A stretch of DNA of 64,000 nt from an uncultured Paracoccaceae bacterium (GCA_947501355.1 CANMVA010000001.1:2379492-2443491); one strand, 5' to 3'. Positions 15,479 to 25,048 are shown, numbered from the stretch's first letter. The notes: generated from the sequence alone by a model not told the origin. Program-made: numbers and translations.

Positions 15479-15688
15479 GCCATTTTTCAACCGTACCAAA
15501 GCACGCACCGACTGATGGACAAGACGTGGGCCTCGGTCTAGCGCCACTGGCGACCCGCCGGTGTGATCTGTGCGAATTGCCGTCTCAAACGCTGATGTCG
15601 GCATCGCGCTGAAGCGGGTGCGTCTTCGCGCGCCCCGCCCCCTGACAAACCAACCTCAAAACCAAACACTTCACTAAAGGACAGTGAC

Positions 15689-16963
15689 ATGACGAAACCT
15701 TCACTTGGCACACCCATTGCAGCGACGGCTATTGCCCTTGCGCTCGCCACACCCGGCTTTGCAGCCTCCCCCGAAGAGGTGCTGGACACCTATTCGGATA
15801 TCGCGGCCGCGAATTACGAAGACAGCCTGACGACGGCAAAGCAGTTACAAGAGGCGGTCAACGCGCTGGTCTCTGCGCCGTCGGCGGAAAACCTGACCGC
15901 CGCCCGTGCCGCGTGGCTGGCGGCCCGTGTGCCTTACCAGCAGACCGAGGTCTTCCGTTTCGGCAATGCCATCGTTGACGACTGGGAAGGCAAGGTGAAT
16001 GCGTGGCCGCTGGACGAGGGGCTGATCGACTATGTGGACGCCTCCTATGGCGGGCCGTCCGATGAGAACGCCTTTGCCGCGCTCAACGTGATTGCCAACC
16101 CGACCTTCACACTGTCGGGTCAGGAGGTCGACGCGACCACGATCACGCCTGCTCTGCTGGAAGACACGTTGCAAGAGGCGGACGGCGTCGAGGCGAATGT
16201 GGCCACGGGCTATCATGCCATCGAGTTTCTGCTGTGGGGTCAGGATCTGAACGGACATGGCTCCGGCGCAGGTGACCGTCCGTGGACGGATTACGCCATG
16301 GGTGAGGATTGCACCAACGGCAATTGTGACCGTCGCGGTCAGTATCTGACAGCGGCCACAGACCTGCTGATCACCGATCTGGAATACATGGCAGGCGCCT
16401 GGGCCGAGGGCGGTGAAGCACGCACGGCTGTCATGGCCGATGCCGATGCCGGTATCGCGTCCATTCTGACTGGCATGGGCTCGCTTTCTTACGGTGAGAC
16501 CGCGGGGGAGCGGATGCGTCTTGGCGTCATGCTGAACGACCCCGAGGAAGAGCATTCCTGCTTTGCCGACAACACCCATAACGACCATTACTACAACGGC
16601 GTCGGCATTCAGAATGTCTATCTGGGCGAATATATTCGGGTTGATGGCACTCTGGTGAGCGGTCCGTCCTTGTCCGACCTCGTTGCCGAAACGGATGCTG
16701 CGCTGGATGCTGAAATGCAAGCCAAGCTGGGCGATGCCGTCATGGCGCTTAGTCGTATCAAGCACGCCGCCGAGGCAGGCTTTGCCTATGACCAGATGCT
16801 CGAGCGCGGCAACGCGGCGGGCGAGGCGTTGATCATGGGCGGCGTGAATGGCCTGATTGACCAGACACGTTCTATCGAGCGCGTGATCGCGGCACTGGGT
16901 GCGGACGGGATTTCTATCGAGGGGTCTGATTCCCTCGACAACCCTGACGCCGTTTTCCAATAG
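15689..16963 (+). CDS. irpA: Imelysin family iron-regulated protein (IrpA-like)
   Basis: A 424-residue periplasmic protein of the imelysin (former peptidase M75) family. The signal peptide spans residues 1-25 (ending Gly-Phe-Ala-Ala). The family GxHxxE motif is intact as Gly-Tyr-His-Ala-Ile-Glu (174-179), followed by Leu-Leu-Trp-Gly-Gln-Asp. Asn-Gly-Asn-Cys-Asp and several Cys could form a disulphide. Such proteins are induced by iron starvation and act in iron uptake, although the chemistry is unsettled. GGACAG precedes the ATG. It is the first large gene of the iron operon, and a hairpin follows it. Confidence 0.9.
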   Translation: MTKPSLGTPIAATAIALALATPGFAASPEEVLDTYSDIAAANYEDSLTTAKQLQEAVNALVSAPSAENLTAARAAWLAARVPYQQTEVFRFGNAIVDDWEGKVNAWPLDEGLIDYVDASYGGPSDENAFAALNVIANPTFTLSGQEVDATTITPALLEDTLQEADGVEANVATGYHAIEFLLWGQDLNGHGSGAGDRPWTDYAMGEDCTNGNCDRRGQYLTAATDLLITDLEYMAGAWAEGGEARTAVMADADAGIASILTGMGSLSYGETAGERMRLGVMLNDPEEEHSCFADNTHNDHYYNGVGIQNVYLGEYIRVDGTLVSGPSLSDLVAETDAALDAEMQAKLGDAVMALSRIKHAAEAGFAYDQMLERGNAAGEALIMGGVNGLIDQTRSIERVIAALGADGISIEGSDSLDNPDAVFQ

Positions 16964-17008
16964 ACGGGTGCGGCCATTGACCAACAGGTCGCCCTGAACA
17001 AAACCTGA

Positions 17009-17032
17009 TAAGCCCCTGATCAAAGGGGCTTA
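17009..17032 (+). terminator. Hairpin between irpA and the di-heme gene
   Basis: TAAGCCCC (17009-17016) and GGGGCTTA (17025-17032) form an 8-bp stem around 8 nt. No T-run follows, so it may be a processing or partial-attenuation stem. That would let the first gene be expressed more strongly than the rest. Confidence 0.5.
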
Positions 17033-17096
17033 TCGCCGTTACTCTACTCTTCTGAAAGTCTCTCGCTAAACTCCATTTTTCCGGAAGTCTGTCACT

Positions 17097-18656
17097 ATGA
17101 GTCAAAAACGTCTTCTTTTGGGTATGTCAGCGGTCTTGGCGACATCTGTCGCCGTTCTGGCCGATACCGACACGAAGCCCGCTTGGGCCGGTCTGTCTGA
17201 CCCGCATCTGTCGATCGTTCCACGCACGGCGGACGAAGCGGCGCGTATTGCCGCTGTCACGACGCCGACCACTGATTTCAGCACCGCGCAACAGTTTGAG
17301 GAACGCTCTGCCGGGGCTGCGACCGTGCGGGTGCTTGCGGACACCAATGCCTTCTCACTGCCGTCCGGCAACGTCACGTTCGAGGATGAGTTGGAGTTCA
17401 AGCTGGGCAATGGCCTCTTCCGCAAGCTCTGGGTCTCCTCCCCGTCATCGACGCTGGCCTCGGACGGGTTGGGGCCGCTGTTCAATGCGCGGTCCTGCCA
17501 GCGCTGCCACATCAAGGACGGACGCGGTCATCCGCCGGAAAATGCCGAAGACAACGCGATTTCCATGTTTTTGAGGGTGTCGATCCCCGACCCCGATGGG
17601 GTGCCGGACAATGCCGCTCTCGCCCAGATCGCAGATTACATCGCCACCCTGCCTGAGCCGACCTATGGCACGCAAATGCAGGACTTTGCGGTGCAGGGCC
17701 ATGCGTCTGAATACAGCCTGGCGATCACCTATGAGGAAGAGGTCGTGACCCTTGCGGATGGCACGGAAGTTTCGCTGCGCCACCCGACCTATGAGGCGGC
17801 AAATCTGGGCTATGGCCCACTTCACCCCGACGCGATGCTCAGCCCGCGGGTCGCCCCTCAGATGATCGGTCTGGGCTTGCTTGAAGCGATCCCCGCCGCT
17901 GATATCCTCGCCGGTGCCGACCCCGATGATCTGGACGGGGATGGCGTTTCCGGTCGTCCCAATATTGTTTGGTCGGTCGAATATGACCAGCCGATGCTGG
18001 GGCGCTTTGGCCTGAAAGCGGGCAACCCGACGGTGATGGAACAGTCGGCGGGCGCTTTCGCGGGCGACATCGGCATTTCCAACCCGCTATTTCCGGCGGG
18101 CAGCGGGGAATGCACGGGCAATCAGGCCGCCTGCATCAACGCAATCCATGGAAATGATGACGCCCGTGGCACCGAGATCGACGCCGAGGGCATGGAGCTT
18201 GTGACCTTCTACAGCCGAAACCTTGGCGTTCCCGCCCGCCGCAACGCAGGTGACCCGCAGGTTCTGCGCGGCAAGGAAGTGTTCTATACCACCGGCTGCA
18301 TCGCCTGCCACACGCCCAGCTTTGTCACGCACCGTCTTGCAGACCAGCCGGAGCAGAGCTTTCAGTTGATCTGGCCCTATACGGATCTGTTGCTGCATGA
18401 CATGGGGCCCGGTCTGGCCGATAACCGACCTGAGGCACGGGCCACGGGTCAGGAATGGCGCACGCCGCCGCTTTGGGGCATTGGCCTGACCGCTCAGGTC
18501 AGCGGACACACGTATTTTCTGCATGACGGTCGGGCGCGGTCGCTGCTTGAGGCGGTTCTGTGGCATGGCGGGGAAGCGCAGGCGCAACGGGATGCGGTAT
18601 TGAATATGAGCACGGCAGATCGCGAGGCCCTGCTGGCATTTTTGGAGAGCCTATGA
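17097..18656 (+). CDS. Di-heme oxidoreductase (DUF1111)
   Basis: A 519-residue periplasmic di-heme cytochrome of the DUF1111 family. The signal peptide covers about residues 1-22. Haem sites are CQRCH (134-138) and CIACH (401-405). The C-terminal Phe-Leu-His-Asp-Gly-Arg-Ala-Arg block is typical of the family, which is distantly like MauG/cytochrome c peroxidases. In iron operons this protein lies between two imelysins, where an oxidase or reductase step on iron is plausible but unproven. It overlaps the next gene by 4 bp. Confidence 0.88.
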   Translation: MSQKRLLLGMSAVLATSVAVLADTDTKPAWAGLSDPHLSIVPRTADEAARIAAVTTPTTDFSTAQQFEERSAGAATVRVLADTNAFSLPSGNVTFEDELEFKLGNGLFRKLWVSSPSSTLASDGLGPLFNARSCQRCHIKDGRGHPPENAEDNAISMFLRVSIPDPDGVPDNAALAQIADYIATLPEPTYGTQMQDFAVQGHASEYSLAITYEEEVVTLADGTEVSLRHPTYEAANLGYGPLHPDAMLSPRVAPQMIGLGLLEAIPAADILAGADPDDLDGDGVSGRPNIVWSVEYDQPMLGRFGLKAGNPTVMEQSAGAFAGDIGISNPLFPAGSGECTGNQAACINAIHGNDDARGTEIDAEGMELVTFYSRNLGVPARRNAGDPQVLRGKEVFYTTGCIACHTPSFVTHRLADQPEQSFQLIWPYTDLLLHDMGPGLADNRPEARATGQEWRTPPLWGIGLTAQVSGHTYFLHDGRARSLLEAVLWHGGEAQAQRDAVLNMSTADREALLAFLESL

Positions 18657-19660
18657 GACGAACAATACTGGCCGCTGCACTCGGGGTCGTTCCTGTCACC
18701 GGGATGGCGGCCCCGTCGGTCACAGACATCGTGAATGCACATATCCTGCCGCGTTTTGAAGCGCTGAAAGAGGCCTCTGTCACCCTGTCTGATGCTGCGA
18801 AAGCGGATTGCGATCCCACGGCGGAACCCCTGCGCGGGGCCTATTACACGGCCTTTGATGCCTGGATCACGGCCAGTCATTTGCGGTTCGGCCCGACGGA
18901 GGTGGATGACCGGGGCTTCGCCCTCGCCTTCTGGCCCGACAGCCGCGGCACAACCCCGCGGAGCCTCGCAAACCTGATTGCAGAGGAAGACCCCATCGCC
19001 TCCTCGCCGGACGCTTACGCCGATGTCTCTATCGCGGCGCGGGGCTTTTATGCGCTGGAGTTCCTGCTTTATGACGACGCCCTGATGCAGGCGGGTGATG
19101 CCGCGTATCGCTGCACGCTGGTGCAGACCGTCAGCGCCGACATCGCAGCGACGACGGCGGCCATCTATGACGATTGGCAGACAGTCTATGCCGATGTGAT
19201 GCAGTCCCCCGGTCCGGACGCCCCCTATCGCAGCGAAGAAGAGGTGTTGCAGGAAATGCTGCGCGCCCTGTCAACGGGGCTTCAATTCACCGAGGAAAGC
19301 CGGCTGGGCCGACCCCTTGGCACGTTTGATCGCCCGCGCCCCAGCCGGGCGGAAGCGCGGCGATCCGGGCGGTCCGCGCGGCACGTCATGCTGAGCCTGT
19401 CATCGCTTCAGGACCTCGCGTCGCGTCTGGCGGCTGATGACGCCGATCTGTCGCAATCCCTCAACGCAGAGTTCGACACCGCGCTGGAGAAGCTCGATGC
19501 GCTGGAGGACCCCGTGTTTCAGGGTGTCGCGGAGCCCATGTCGCGCCTGAAAGTGGAAGTCATTCAGCAGGCGGTTGGAACGATCCGCGAAACGGTGCGG
19601 GCCGATCTGGGGCCAAAACTTGGTGTCGCCGCAGGGTTCAACGCGCTGGACGGGGACTGA
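18653..19660 (+). CDS. Second imelysin family protein
   Basis: I chose ATG 18653 (335 residues), which overlaps the preceding stop (ATGA). The longer open frame lies inside the di-heme gene. A signal peptide covers residues 1-19. The protein is an imelysin relative, but the GxHxxE motif reads Gly-Phe-Tyr-Ala-Leu-Glu (131-136), with Tyr in place of His. It is therefore probably not a simple duplicate of the first imelysin. It belongs to the iron operon and is followed after 1 bp by the DUF1513 gene. Confidence 0.85.
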   Translation: MRRTILAAALGVVPVTGMAAPSVTDIVNAHILPRFEALKEASVTLSDAAKADCDPTAEPLRGAYYTAFDAWITASHLRFGPTEVDDRGFALAFWPDSRGTTPRSLANLIAEEDPIASSPDAYADVSIAARGFYALEFLLYDDALMQAGDAAYRCTLVQTVSADIAATTAAIYDDWQTVYADVMQSPGPDAPYRSEEEVLQEMLRALSTGLQFTEESRLGRPLGTFDRPRPSRAEARRSGRSARHVMLSLSSLQDLASRLAADDADLSQSLNAEFDTALEKLDALEDPVFQGVAEPMSRLKVEVIQQAVGTIRETVRADLGPKLGVAAGFNALDGD

Positions 19661-19661
19661 C

Positions 19662-20735
19662 ATGCAGGCAGGCCGTCGCCAGTTTATCGCGGGCCTTCTG
19701 GCCACCGGGCTGGCCCCCAGACCCACATGGGCGGATGTGGGGTCTCCGTCCTACCTGTCTGCGGCTGCGCGGTCTGACGGAACCCACGTTCTTTGCGGGA
19801 TCGACACGGCGTTGAACATCACGTTCCAACTGCCCTTGCCCGCCCGTGGCCACGCCGCCGCCGCCCACCCCACACGCCCGCAAGCCGTCGCATTCGCGCG
19901 GCGGCCCGGCACATTTGCCGTAGTCATTGACTGCGTGACCGGGGCGCAGATCGCGATGCTGAAGGCCCCGCCCGGTCGCCATTTCTATGGCCATGGCGCG
20001 TTCTCGCGGGATGGCAGCCTGCTCTACACGACCGAGAATGACTTTGAGGCCGGACGGGGCGTCGTTGGCCTATGGGATGTGTCAGCGGGCTACGCCCGGA
20101 TAGACGAATGGGACAGCGGCGGGATCGGGCCCCATGACATCAAACGATTGCCCGGGTCGGATATTCTGGTGGTCGCCAATGGGGGTATCGACACCCATCC
20201 AGATACCGGCCGGACAAAGCTGAACATCCCGACGATGCGGCCTAACCTGAGCTATATCTCGGACGCGATGATCATCGAGCAGATGGAACTGCCTGCTGAG
20301 ATGCATAAGAACTCGATCCGTCACCTCGCCGTTGCGGCCGATGGACAGGTCGCCTTCGGGATGCAATGGCAGGCCGATGGGCTGGCAGAGACACTGGTCG
20401 GTGTGCACTCTCTTGGCACGCCGGGTCGGTTGATGACCGCAACGCGGGATCAGATGCGGGACATGCAGGGCTATGTCGGCAGCATTGCCTGTTCAGAGGA
20501 TGGCCGCACCCTTGTTGTGACCTCCCCAAGGGGTGGAATAGTGCAGGTCTATGATGTTCAGACCGCTCAGGTCGCGCAATCCAGATCAGCCGGCGATGCC
20601 TGCGGCGTCGCGCCGTCGCAGGACGGGTTCATGATCACGACCGGCTCAGGAAGCCTGTCCCTGCTCAACGGGTCCGGCATTGAACGAACCGTGACGGAAG
20701 CGGTTCGGTGGGACAACCACCTCGTAGCGATCTGA
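19662..20735 (+). CDS. DUF1513 periplasmic beta-propeller protein
   Basis: I chose ATG 19662 (357 residues), just after the previous stop. The N-terminus has a Tat-like signal (Gly-Arg-Arg-Gln-Phe-Ile-Ala). The rest is a repeated beta-strand protein of the DUF1513 family, with propeller-type repeats such as Phe-Ser-Arg-Asp-Gly-Ser-Leu-Leu-Tyr-Thr-Thr-Glu-Asn. DUF1513 genes are regular partners of imelysin and di-heme genes in iron operons. The biochemical role is not known. It is the last gene of the operon. Confidence 0.87.
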   Translation: MQAGRRQFIAGLLATGLAPRPTWADVGSPSYLSAAARSDGTHVLCGIDTALNITFQLPLPARGHAAAAHPTRPQAVAFARRPGTFAVVIDCVTGAQIAMLKAPPGRHFYGHGAFSRDGSLLYTTENDFEAGRGVVGLWDVSAGYARIDEWDSGGIGPHDIKRLPGSDILVVANGGIDTHPDTGRTKLNIPTMRPNLSYISDAMIIEQMELPAEMHKNSIRHLAVAADGQVAFGMQWQADGLAETLVGVHSLGTPGRLMTATRDQMRDMQGYVGSIACSEDGRTLVVTSPRGGIVQVYDVQTAQVAQSRSAGDACGVAPSQDGFMITTGSGSLSLLNGSGIERTVTEAVRWDNHLVAI

Positions 20736-20818
20736 CGGCTGAGCGCGCCCCCTTTTGACATGCATTGCGCCGTGAACCGGAATCAGTGTTACGTGGCCCG
20801 AATGATCGGGAGGGCGCG

Positions 20819-21727
20819 ATGCCATTGGCCATGAATAAAGAGGTGTTCATCACCTGTGCAGTGACGGGATCGGGGGCGACGCAGGACCGCTCGCCCCATG
20901 TGCCACGGTCCCCCAAAGAGATTGCCGACAGCGCGATTGCAGCGGCGAAAGCAGGGGCGGCGGTGGCCCATTGCCATGTGCGCGACCCGGAGACCGGCGC
21001 GCCCTCGCGCGACCCGGCGCTTTACCGCGAATTGACCGAGCGGGTGCGCGATGCGGAGGTGGATGTCGTGCTGAACCTGACAGCCGGCATGGGCGGTGAT
21101 CTGACCTTTGGCCCTGCCTCCAGCCCCCTGCCCTTGACCGCAGGCACCGATATGATTGGCGCGGAAGAGCGTGTCGCCCATCTGGCCGACTGCCTGCCCG
21201 AGATTTGCACGCTCGATTGCGGCACGATGAATTTTGCCGAGGCCGATTACGTGATGACGAACACGCCCGGCATGCTGCGCGCCATGGGCGCGATGATGAC
21301 CGAGATAGGCGTGAAGCCGGAGATCGAGGCTTTTGATACCGGGCATTTGTGGCTCGCCAAGTCGCTGGTGGAGGAAGGCGTGTTGGACAGTCCGGCTTTG
21401 GTGCAGCTCTGCATGGGGATCCCCTGGGGCGCACCGGATGATCTGAACACGTTCATAGCGATGGTCAACGCGGTGCCGCAAGACTGGACGTGGTCGGCGT
21501 TTTCCATTGGGCGCAACCAGATGCCCTATGTAGCCGCAGCCGTGCTTGCGGGCGGCAATGTGCGCGTCGGGCTGGAGGACAATCTATGGCTGGGCAAAGG
21601 GGAGTTGGCGACGAACGAGGCGCTTGTCGCGCGGGCGCGCGGGATTATTGAGGCGATGGGCGCGACCGTGATCGGGCCGCAAGCTGTGCGCGACCGGTTG
21701 GGTCTGGTTAAGCGAGCGCCGCGATGA
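20819..21727 (+). CDS. Beta-keto acid cleavage enzyme, probably dehydrocarnitine-specific
   Basis: I chose ATG 20819 (302 residues), with GGGAGGG before it. This is a BKACE (DUF849) family enzyme. His-Cys-His (51-53) provides zinc ligands, followed by Val-Arg-Asp-Pro. BKACE enzymes condense a beta-keto acid with acetyl-CoA to give a CoA ester and acetoacetate. The next gene, overlapping by 4 bp, is a carnitine dehydrogenase-thioesterase fusion. By the known carnitine route, this enzyme would cleave 3-dehydrocarnitine to betainyl-CoA and acetoacetate. Substrate choice is inferred from context. Confidence 0.88.
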   Translation: MPLAMNKEVFITCAVTGSGATQDRSPHVPRSPKEIADSAIAAAKAGAAVAHCHVRDPETGAPSRDPALYRELTERVRDAEVDVVLNLTAGMGGDLTFGPASSPLPLTAGTDMIGAEERVAHLADCLPEICTLDCGTMNFAEADYVMTNTPGMLRAMGAMMTEIGVKPEIEAFDTGHLWLAKSLVEEGVLDSPALVQLCMGIPWGAPDDLNTFIAMVNAVPQDWTWSAFSIGRNQMPYVAAAVLAGGNVRVGLEDNLWLGKGELATNEALVARARGIIEAMGATVIGPQAVRDRLGLVKRAPR

Positions 21728-23130
21728 ACCGCGCGGCGATCATTGGCGGCGGCGTCATCGGCGGCGGTTGGGCGGCGCGGTTCTTGCTGAACGGTTGGGA
21801 CGTGGCGGTTTTCGACCCCGACCCGGAGGCCGCGCGCAAGATCAACGACGTGCTGAGCGGTGCGCGACGGGCGCTGCCGATGCTCTATGATCGAGCTTTG
21901 CCCCCGGAGGGTCAGCTGACGTTTTGCGAGACGTTGGAAGAGGCTGTCGCGGGTGCAGTTTGGGTGCAGGAGAGCGTGCCTGAGAGACTGGCTTTGAAGC
22001 ATAGCGTTCTGAAATCACTGCAGGATGTGGTATCAGAGGAGGCCGTGATCGGCTCATCCACCAGCGGTTTCACACCCTCTCAGCTGCAAGACGGAGCCGC
22101 GCGACCCGGGCAGATCGTCGTCACCCATCCCTTCAATCCGGTGTATCTGATCCCGTTGGTCGAGGTCGTAGGATCGCCTGCCAATGGCACCGAAATGCTG
22201 GATAAGGCTGAGGATATCCTGACCTCGCTGGGCATGTTCCCCTTGCGTGTGCGCGCCGAGATTGATGCCCATATCGCGGACCGTCTGCTGGAAGCCGTCT
22301 GGCGCGAGGCGCTTTGGCTGGTCAGCGACGGCATCGCCACAACCGAGGAAATCGACAACGCGATCCGCTATGGGTTCGGGCTGCGATGGGCGCAGATGGG
22401 CCTCTTTGAGACCTACCGGATTGCTGGCGGCGAGGCTGGCATGAAGCACTTTATGGAACAGTTTGGCCCAGCCCTGTCCTGGCCCTGGACCAAGCTGATG
22501 GACGTGCCGGAGTTCACGCCTGAGCTGGTCGAGTTGATTGCTGCGCAATCGGATGCGCAATCCGGCGCGCTGGATATTCGCGCGCTGGAACGGCTGCGCG
22601 ACGACAATCTGGTGGCGATGATGCGCGCGCTCAAACAGCGGGATGCGGCGGCAGGTGCGCTGTTGAACGCCCATGAGGCGAACCTGCCCCGACCCTCTGA
22701 GCAGGTGCCGTTGAGGTCGGTCGACAGGATCATTCCGGTCGATTGGACCGATTACAACGGGCATATGAACGAGGGGCGCTACGGGCAGGTTTTCTCGGAC
22801 GCGGCGGATGCGGTGATGGCCGAAATCGGCGCGGACGCAGCCTATATCGCGGGTGGTTTGAGTTACTTCACGGTGGAGACGACGGTAAAGTATCTCAACG
22901 AGACCCATGCCGGAGAGCGTGTTCATGTGGCCAGTCGGATCACGTTGGCCGAAGGCAAGAAGCTGCGCCTGTGGCATGAGATGATCCGCAGCGCGGACGA
23001 GACGGTGCTGGCGACCTGCGATCAATTCTTGCTGCATGTCAGCCTAGAGACCCGTGCGTCCTGCCCGCCTGCGCCACAGGTTCAGGCCAAGCTCGACGCG
23101 GTGGCGCGGCAACACGCGGCGATGGAATGA
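21724..23130 (+). CDS. lcdH: L-carnitine 3-dehydrogenase / thioesterase fusion
   Basis: A 468-residue two-domain enzyme. Residues 1-320 are an NAD-dependent hydroxyacyl-CoA-type dehydrogenase. The Rossmann loop is Gly-Gly-Gly-Val-Ile-Gly-Gly-Gly, and the motif Val-Thr-His-Pro-Phe-Asn-Pro carries the catalytic His. Residues 330-460 are a 4HBT hot-dog thioesterase (Asp-Trp-Thr-Asp-Tyr-Asn-Gly-His-Met-Asn). The first half oxidises L-carnitine to 3-dehydrocarnitine. After cleavage by the upstream enzyme, the second half would hydrolyse betainyl-CoA to glycine betaine. No carnitine transporter or regulator is adjacent. Confidence 0.9.
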   Translation: MNRAAIIGGGVIGGGWAARFLLNGWDVAVFDPDPEAARKINDVLSGARRALPMLYDRALPPEGQLTFCETLEEAVAGAVWVQESVPERLALKHSVLKSLQDVVSEEAVIGSSTSGFTPSQLQDGAARPGQIVVTHPFNPVYLIPLVEVVGSPANGTEMLDKAEDILTSLGMFPLRVRAEIDAHIADRLLEAVWREALWLVSDGIATTEEIDNAIRYGFGLRWAQMGLFETYRIAGGEAGMKHFMEQFGPALSWPWTKLMDVPEFTPELVELIAAQSDAQSGALDIRALERLRDDNLVAMMRALKQRDAAAGALLNAHEANLPRPSEQVPLRSVDRIIPVDWTDYNGHMNEGRYGQVFSDAADAVMAEIGADAAYIAGGLSYFTVETTVKYLNETHAGERVHVASRITLAEGKKLRLWHEMIRSADETVLATCDQFLLHVSLETRASCPPAPQVQAKLDAVARQHAAME

Positions 23131-23212
23131 ACCGCGCCTCTGGTAACACCGCCGCCAGCGCGCTAAAGCAAAGGCCACCCCTGCGCGACTTCAAAGGATT
23201 GCCCCGCTTCCC

Positions 23213-24088
23213 ATGCAGATTGCCTGTCATATTGGCCCCCATTGCACTGACGATGACACGCTTCTGAGGTCCCTTCTCAAGAACAAGGAAGCGTTGGTAC
23301 AGCAAGGCGTTGCGGTGCCGGGTCCGAGGCGCTACCGCCGCATCGTTCGTGAGACCTTGCAAAGCATGCACCGCAATCCACTGGCCGAGGATGCGCGCGA
23401 TGTGATGCTGGATGCGATCTTGCAGGAAGATCATGTGGACCGGCTGGTCATGTCGAACTCCAACTTCATCTGCGTGCCCAACCGCGCGTTGGAGGACGGG
23501 CAGTTCTACCGTCAGGCCGCGATCAAATGCGCGCGCTTTGAAGAGCTTTTTGCCGAGGATGAGATCGAGTTTTTCATCGCCGTGCGCAACCCGGCGACCT
23601 TCCTGCCAGCGCTGTTCGACAAGGTTGCCAAGAAGACCTATGACCAGTTTCTATCGGGCAACGATCCGATGAAGATCCGCTGGTCTGGTGTGATTGCCGC
23701 GATGCGGGAGGCCTGCAAACACGCGCAAATCACCGTCTGGGCCAATGAGGACACGCCCTTGATCTGGGGGCAGTTGATCCGCGAATTGTCGGGGATTGAT
23801 CCGCTGACACCTATTTCGGGCGGGTTTGATCTGCTGAGCGAGATCATGAGCAAGCCCGGCATGCGTCGGTTGCGCGCCTATCTGAAGGCAAACCCGCCGC
23901 AGACAGAGCTGCAAAAGCGCCGGATCATGGCCGCGTTTCTGGACAAATACGCGCTGGAAGAGGCGATTGAGGAAGAGCTGGACCTGCCCGGCTGGACCGA
24001 AGACATGGTCGAGTTCATGACCGAGCAATACGAGGATGATCTCTTTACGATCGAACGGATGCCCGGCGTGACGATGATCACGCCTTAA
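23213..24088 (+). CDS. Hypothetical, sulfotransferase-like N-terminus
   Basis: A 291-residue soluble protein. The N-terminal stretch (Ile-Ala-Cys-His-Ile-Gly-Pro-His, then Leu-Leu-Lys-Asn, then Leu-Val-Gln-Gln-Gly-Val-Ala-Val-Pro-Gly) follows the layout of sulfotransferase-type proteins. The usual Lys-Thr-Gly-Thr-Thr phosphosulfate loop is replaced by Cys-Thr-Asp-Asp-Asp. Arg-Asn-Pro near residue 126 could match the family's second motif. It is probably a conserved roseobacter protein with an altered binding site. The 3' end overlaps the convergent transporter gene by 11 bp. Confidence 0.6.
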   Translation: MQIACHIGPHCTDDDTLLRSLLKNKEALVQQGVAVPGPRRYRRIVRETLQSMHRNPLAEDARDVMLDAILQEDHVDRLVMSNSNFICVPNRALEDGQFYRQAAIKCARFEELFAEDEIEFFIAVRNPATFLPALFDKVAKKTYDQFLSGNDPMKIRWSGVIAAMREACKHAQITVWANEDTPLIWGQLIRELSGIDPLTPISGGFDLLSEIMSKPGMRRLRAYLKANPPQTELQKRRIMAAFLDKYALEEAIEEELDLPGWTEDMVEFMTEQYEDDLFTIERMPGVTMITP

Positions 24089-24959
24089 GCCGCTTGGGCC
24101 GTTGCGGCCAGACCTCCATGATACCGGCCACCAGAAGCAAGGCGCCTCCGATCATCTCGATCACGGTCAGGGTCTCGCCTGCCAGCCACGCGGCTGTCGC
24201 AGCACCCACAACGACTTCACTCATCAAGAGGATACCGATGCGCGCCGGGTCAAGCCGCACCGTCGCCCACATCAGCGCCAGGATCGACAAGGCCCACCAG
24301 AGCCCGCCGGTTGCAAAGATCAGCACGAGAGAGGCGTCGGTCTTACCCGGCCATGGGGCCAGAAGCGGGGCGAGGATCAGCGACGCGAGGGTCGCGCCGA
24401 CGGCGAAGGTGAAAGCCGCTTCCGGCGCGGCGATCCGCGATTTGGTGCGGATGCACGTGGTGGAGGCGGACCACAAAAGTCCAGAAGCCAGCGCCATCCA
24501 TTCGCCGATATTGCGCGGGATGGGTGCCTGTCCGTTTGCACTGAGCATCACGCCGAGACCGAGCAGCCCTATTGCAATCGCCACGATCCGCAAGAGCGGC
24601 GTCTGCCAACCCATGACAAAGCGACCGATCAGCGTGCTCCAGACCGGGGTCAGGTAGAAAAGCAGGATGATGATCGCGACGCGCCCATAGACAAAGCCAA
24701 TGGAGTAAAGGGCAAAGGCCGCTCCCCCCAGTGCGATTGCGACGATGGCCACAAGATCAGACCTGTCCAAGCGGCGGCGGCGAACTGCCACCAGAGGCGT
24801 CAACAGCAGCGCCGCCGCCCCGGTGATCGCCAGTGTCCCCCATGCCCCCGTAAGGCCCGCGGTTTCCAAGGCACGAACGGGCAGCCAGTAAACACCCCAG
24901 AGGATCCCGGTAAAAACGACGATCAGGGTCGCAAGGGTCGTTATGCGCGTCTCGGACAT
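24078..24959 (-). CDS. DMT/EamA family transporter
   Basis: A 293-residue inner-membrane protein with about ten hydrophobic helices in two EamA repeats (about 12-145 and 155-285). The internal duplication and the Gly-Val-Tyr-Trp-Leu-Pro start of the first repeat fit the drug/metabolite transporter superfamily. These proteins usually export or import small metabolites. The substrate cannot be told from sequence. It is transcribed alone, convergent with the preceding gene and divergent from the Lin0512 pair. Confidence 0.85.
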   Translation of the reverse strand: MSETRITTLATLIVVFTGILWGVYWLPVRALETAGLTGAWGTLAITGAAALLLTPLVAVRRRRLDRSDLVAIVAIALGGAAFALYSIGFVYGRVAIIILLFYLTPVWSTLIGRFVMGWQTPLLRIVAIAIGLLGLGVMLSANGQAPIPRNIGEWMALASGLLWSASTTCIRTKSRIAAPEAAFTFAVGATLASLILAPLLAPWPGKTDASLVLIFATGGLWWALSILALMWATVRLDPARIGILLMSEVVVGAATAAWLAGETLTVIEMIGGALLLVAGIMEVWPQRPKRLKA

Positions 24960-25048
24960 GACCCTCGCCTAAAGGACAAAGCGGGGCTTGGCAAAGCCTC
25001 GTGCCGATGCGCATTCTGCAGCCACCCTGCCCTTGAAGAGGACCGCAC

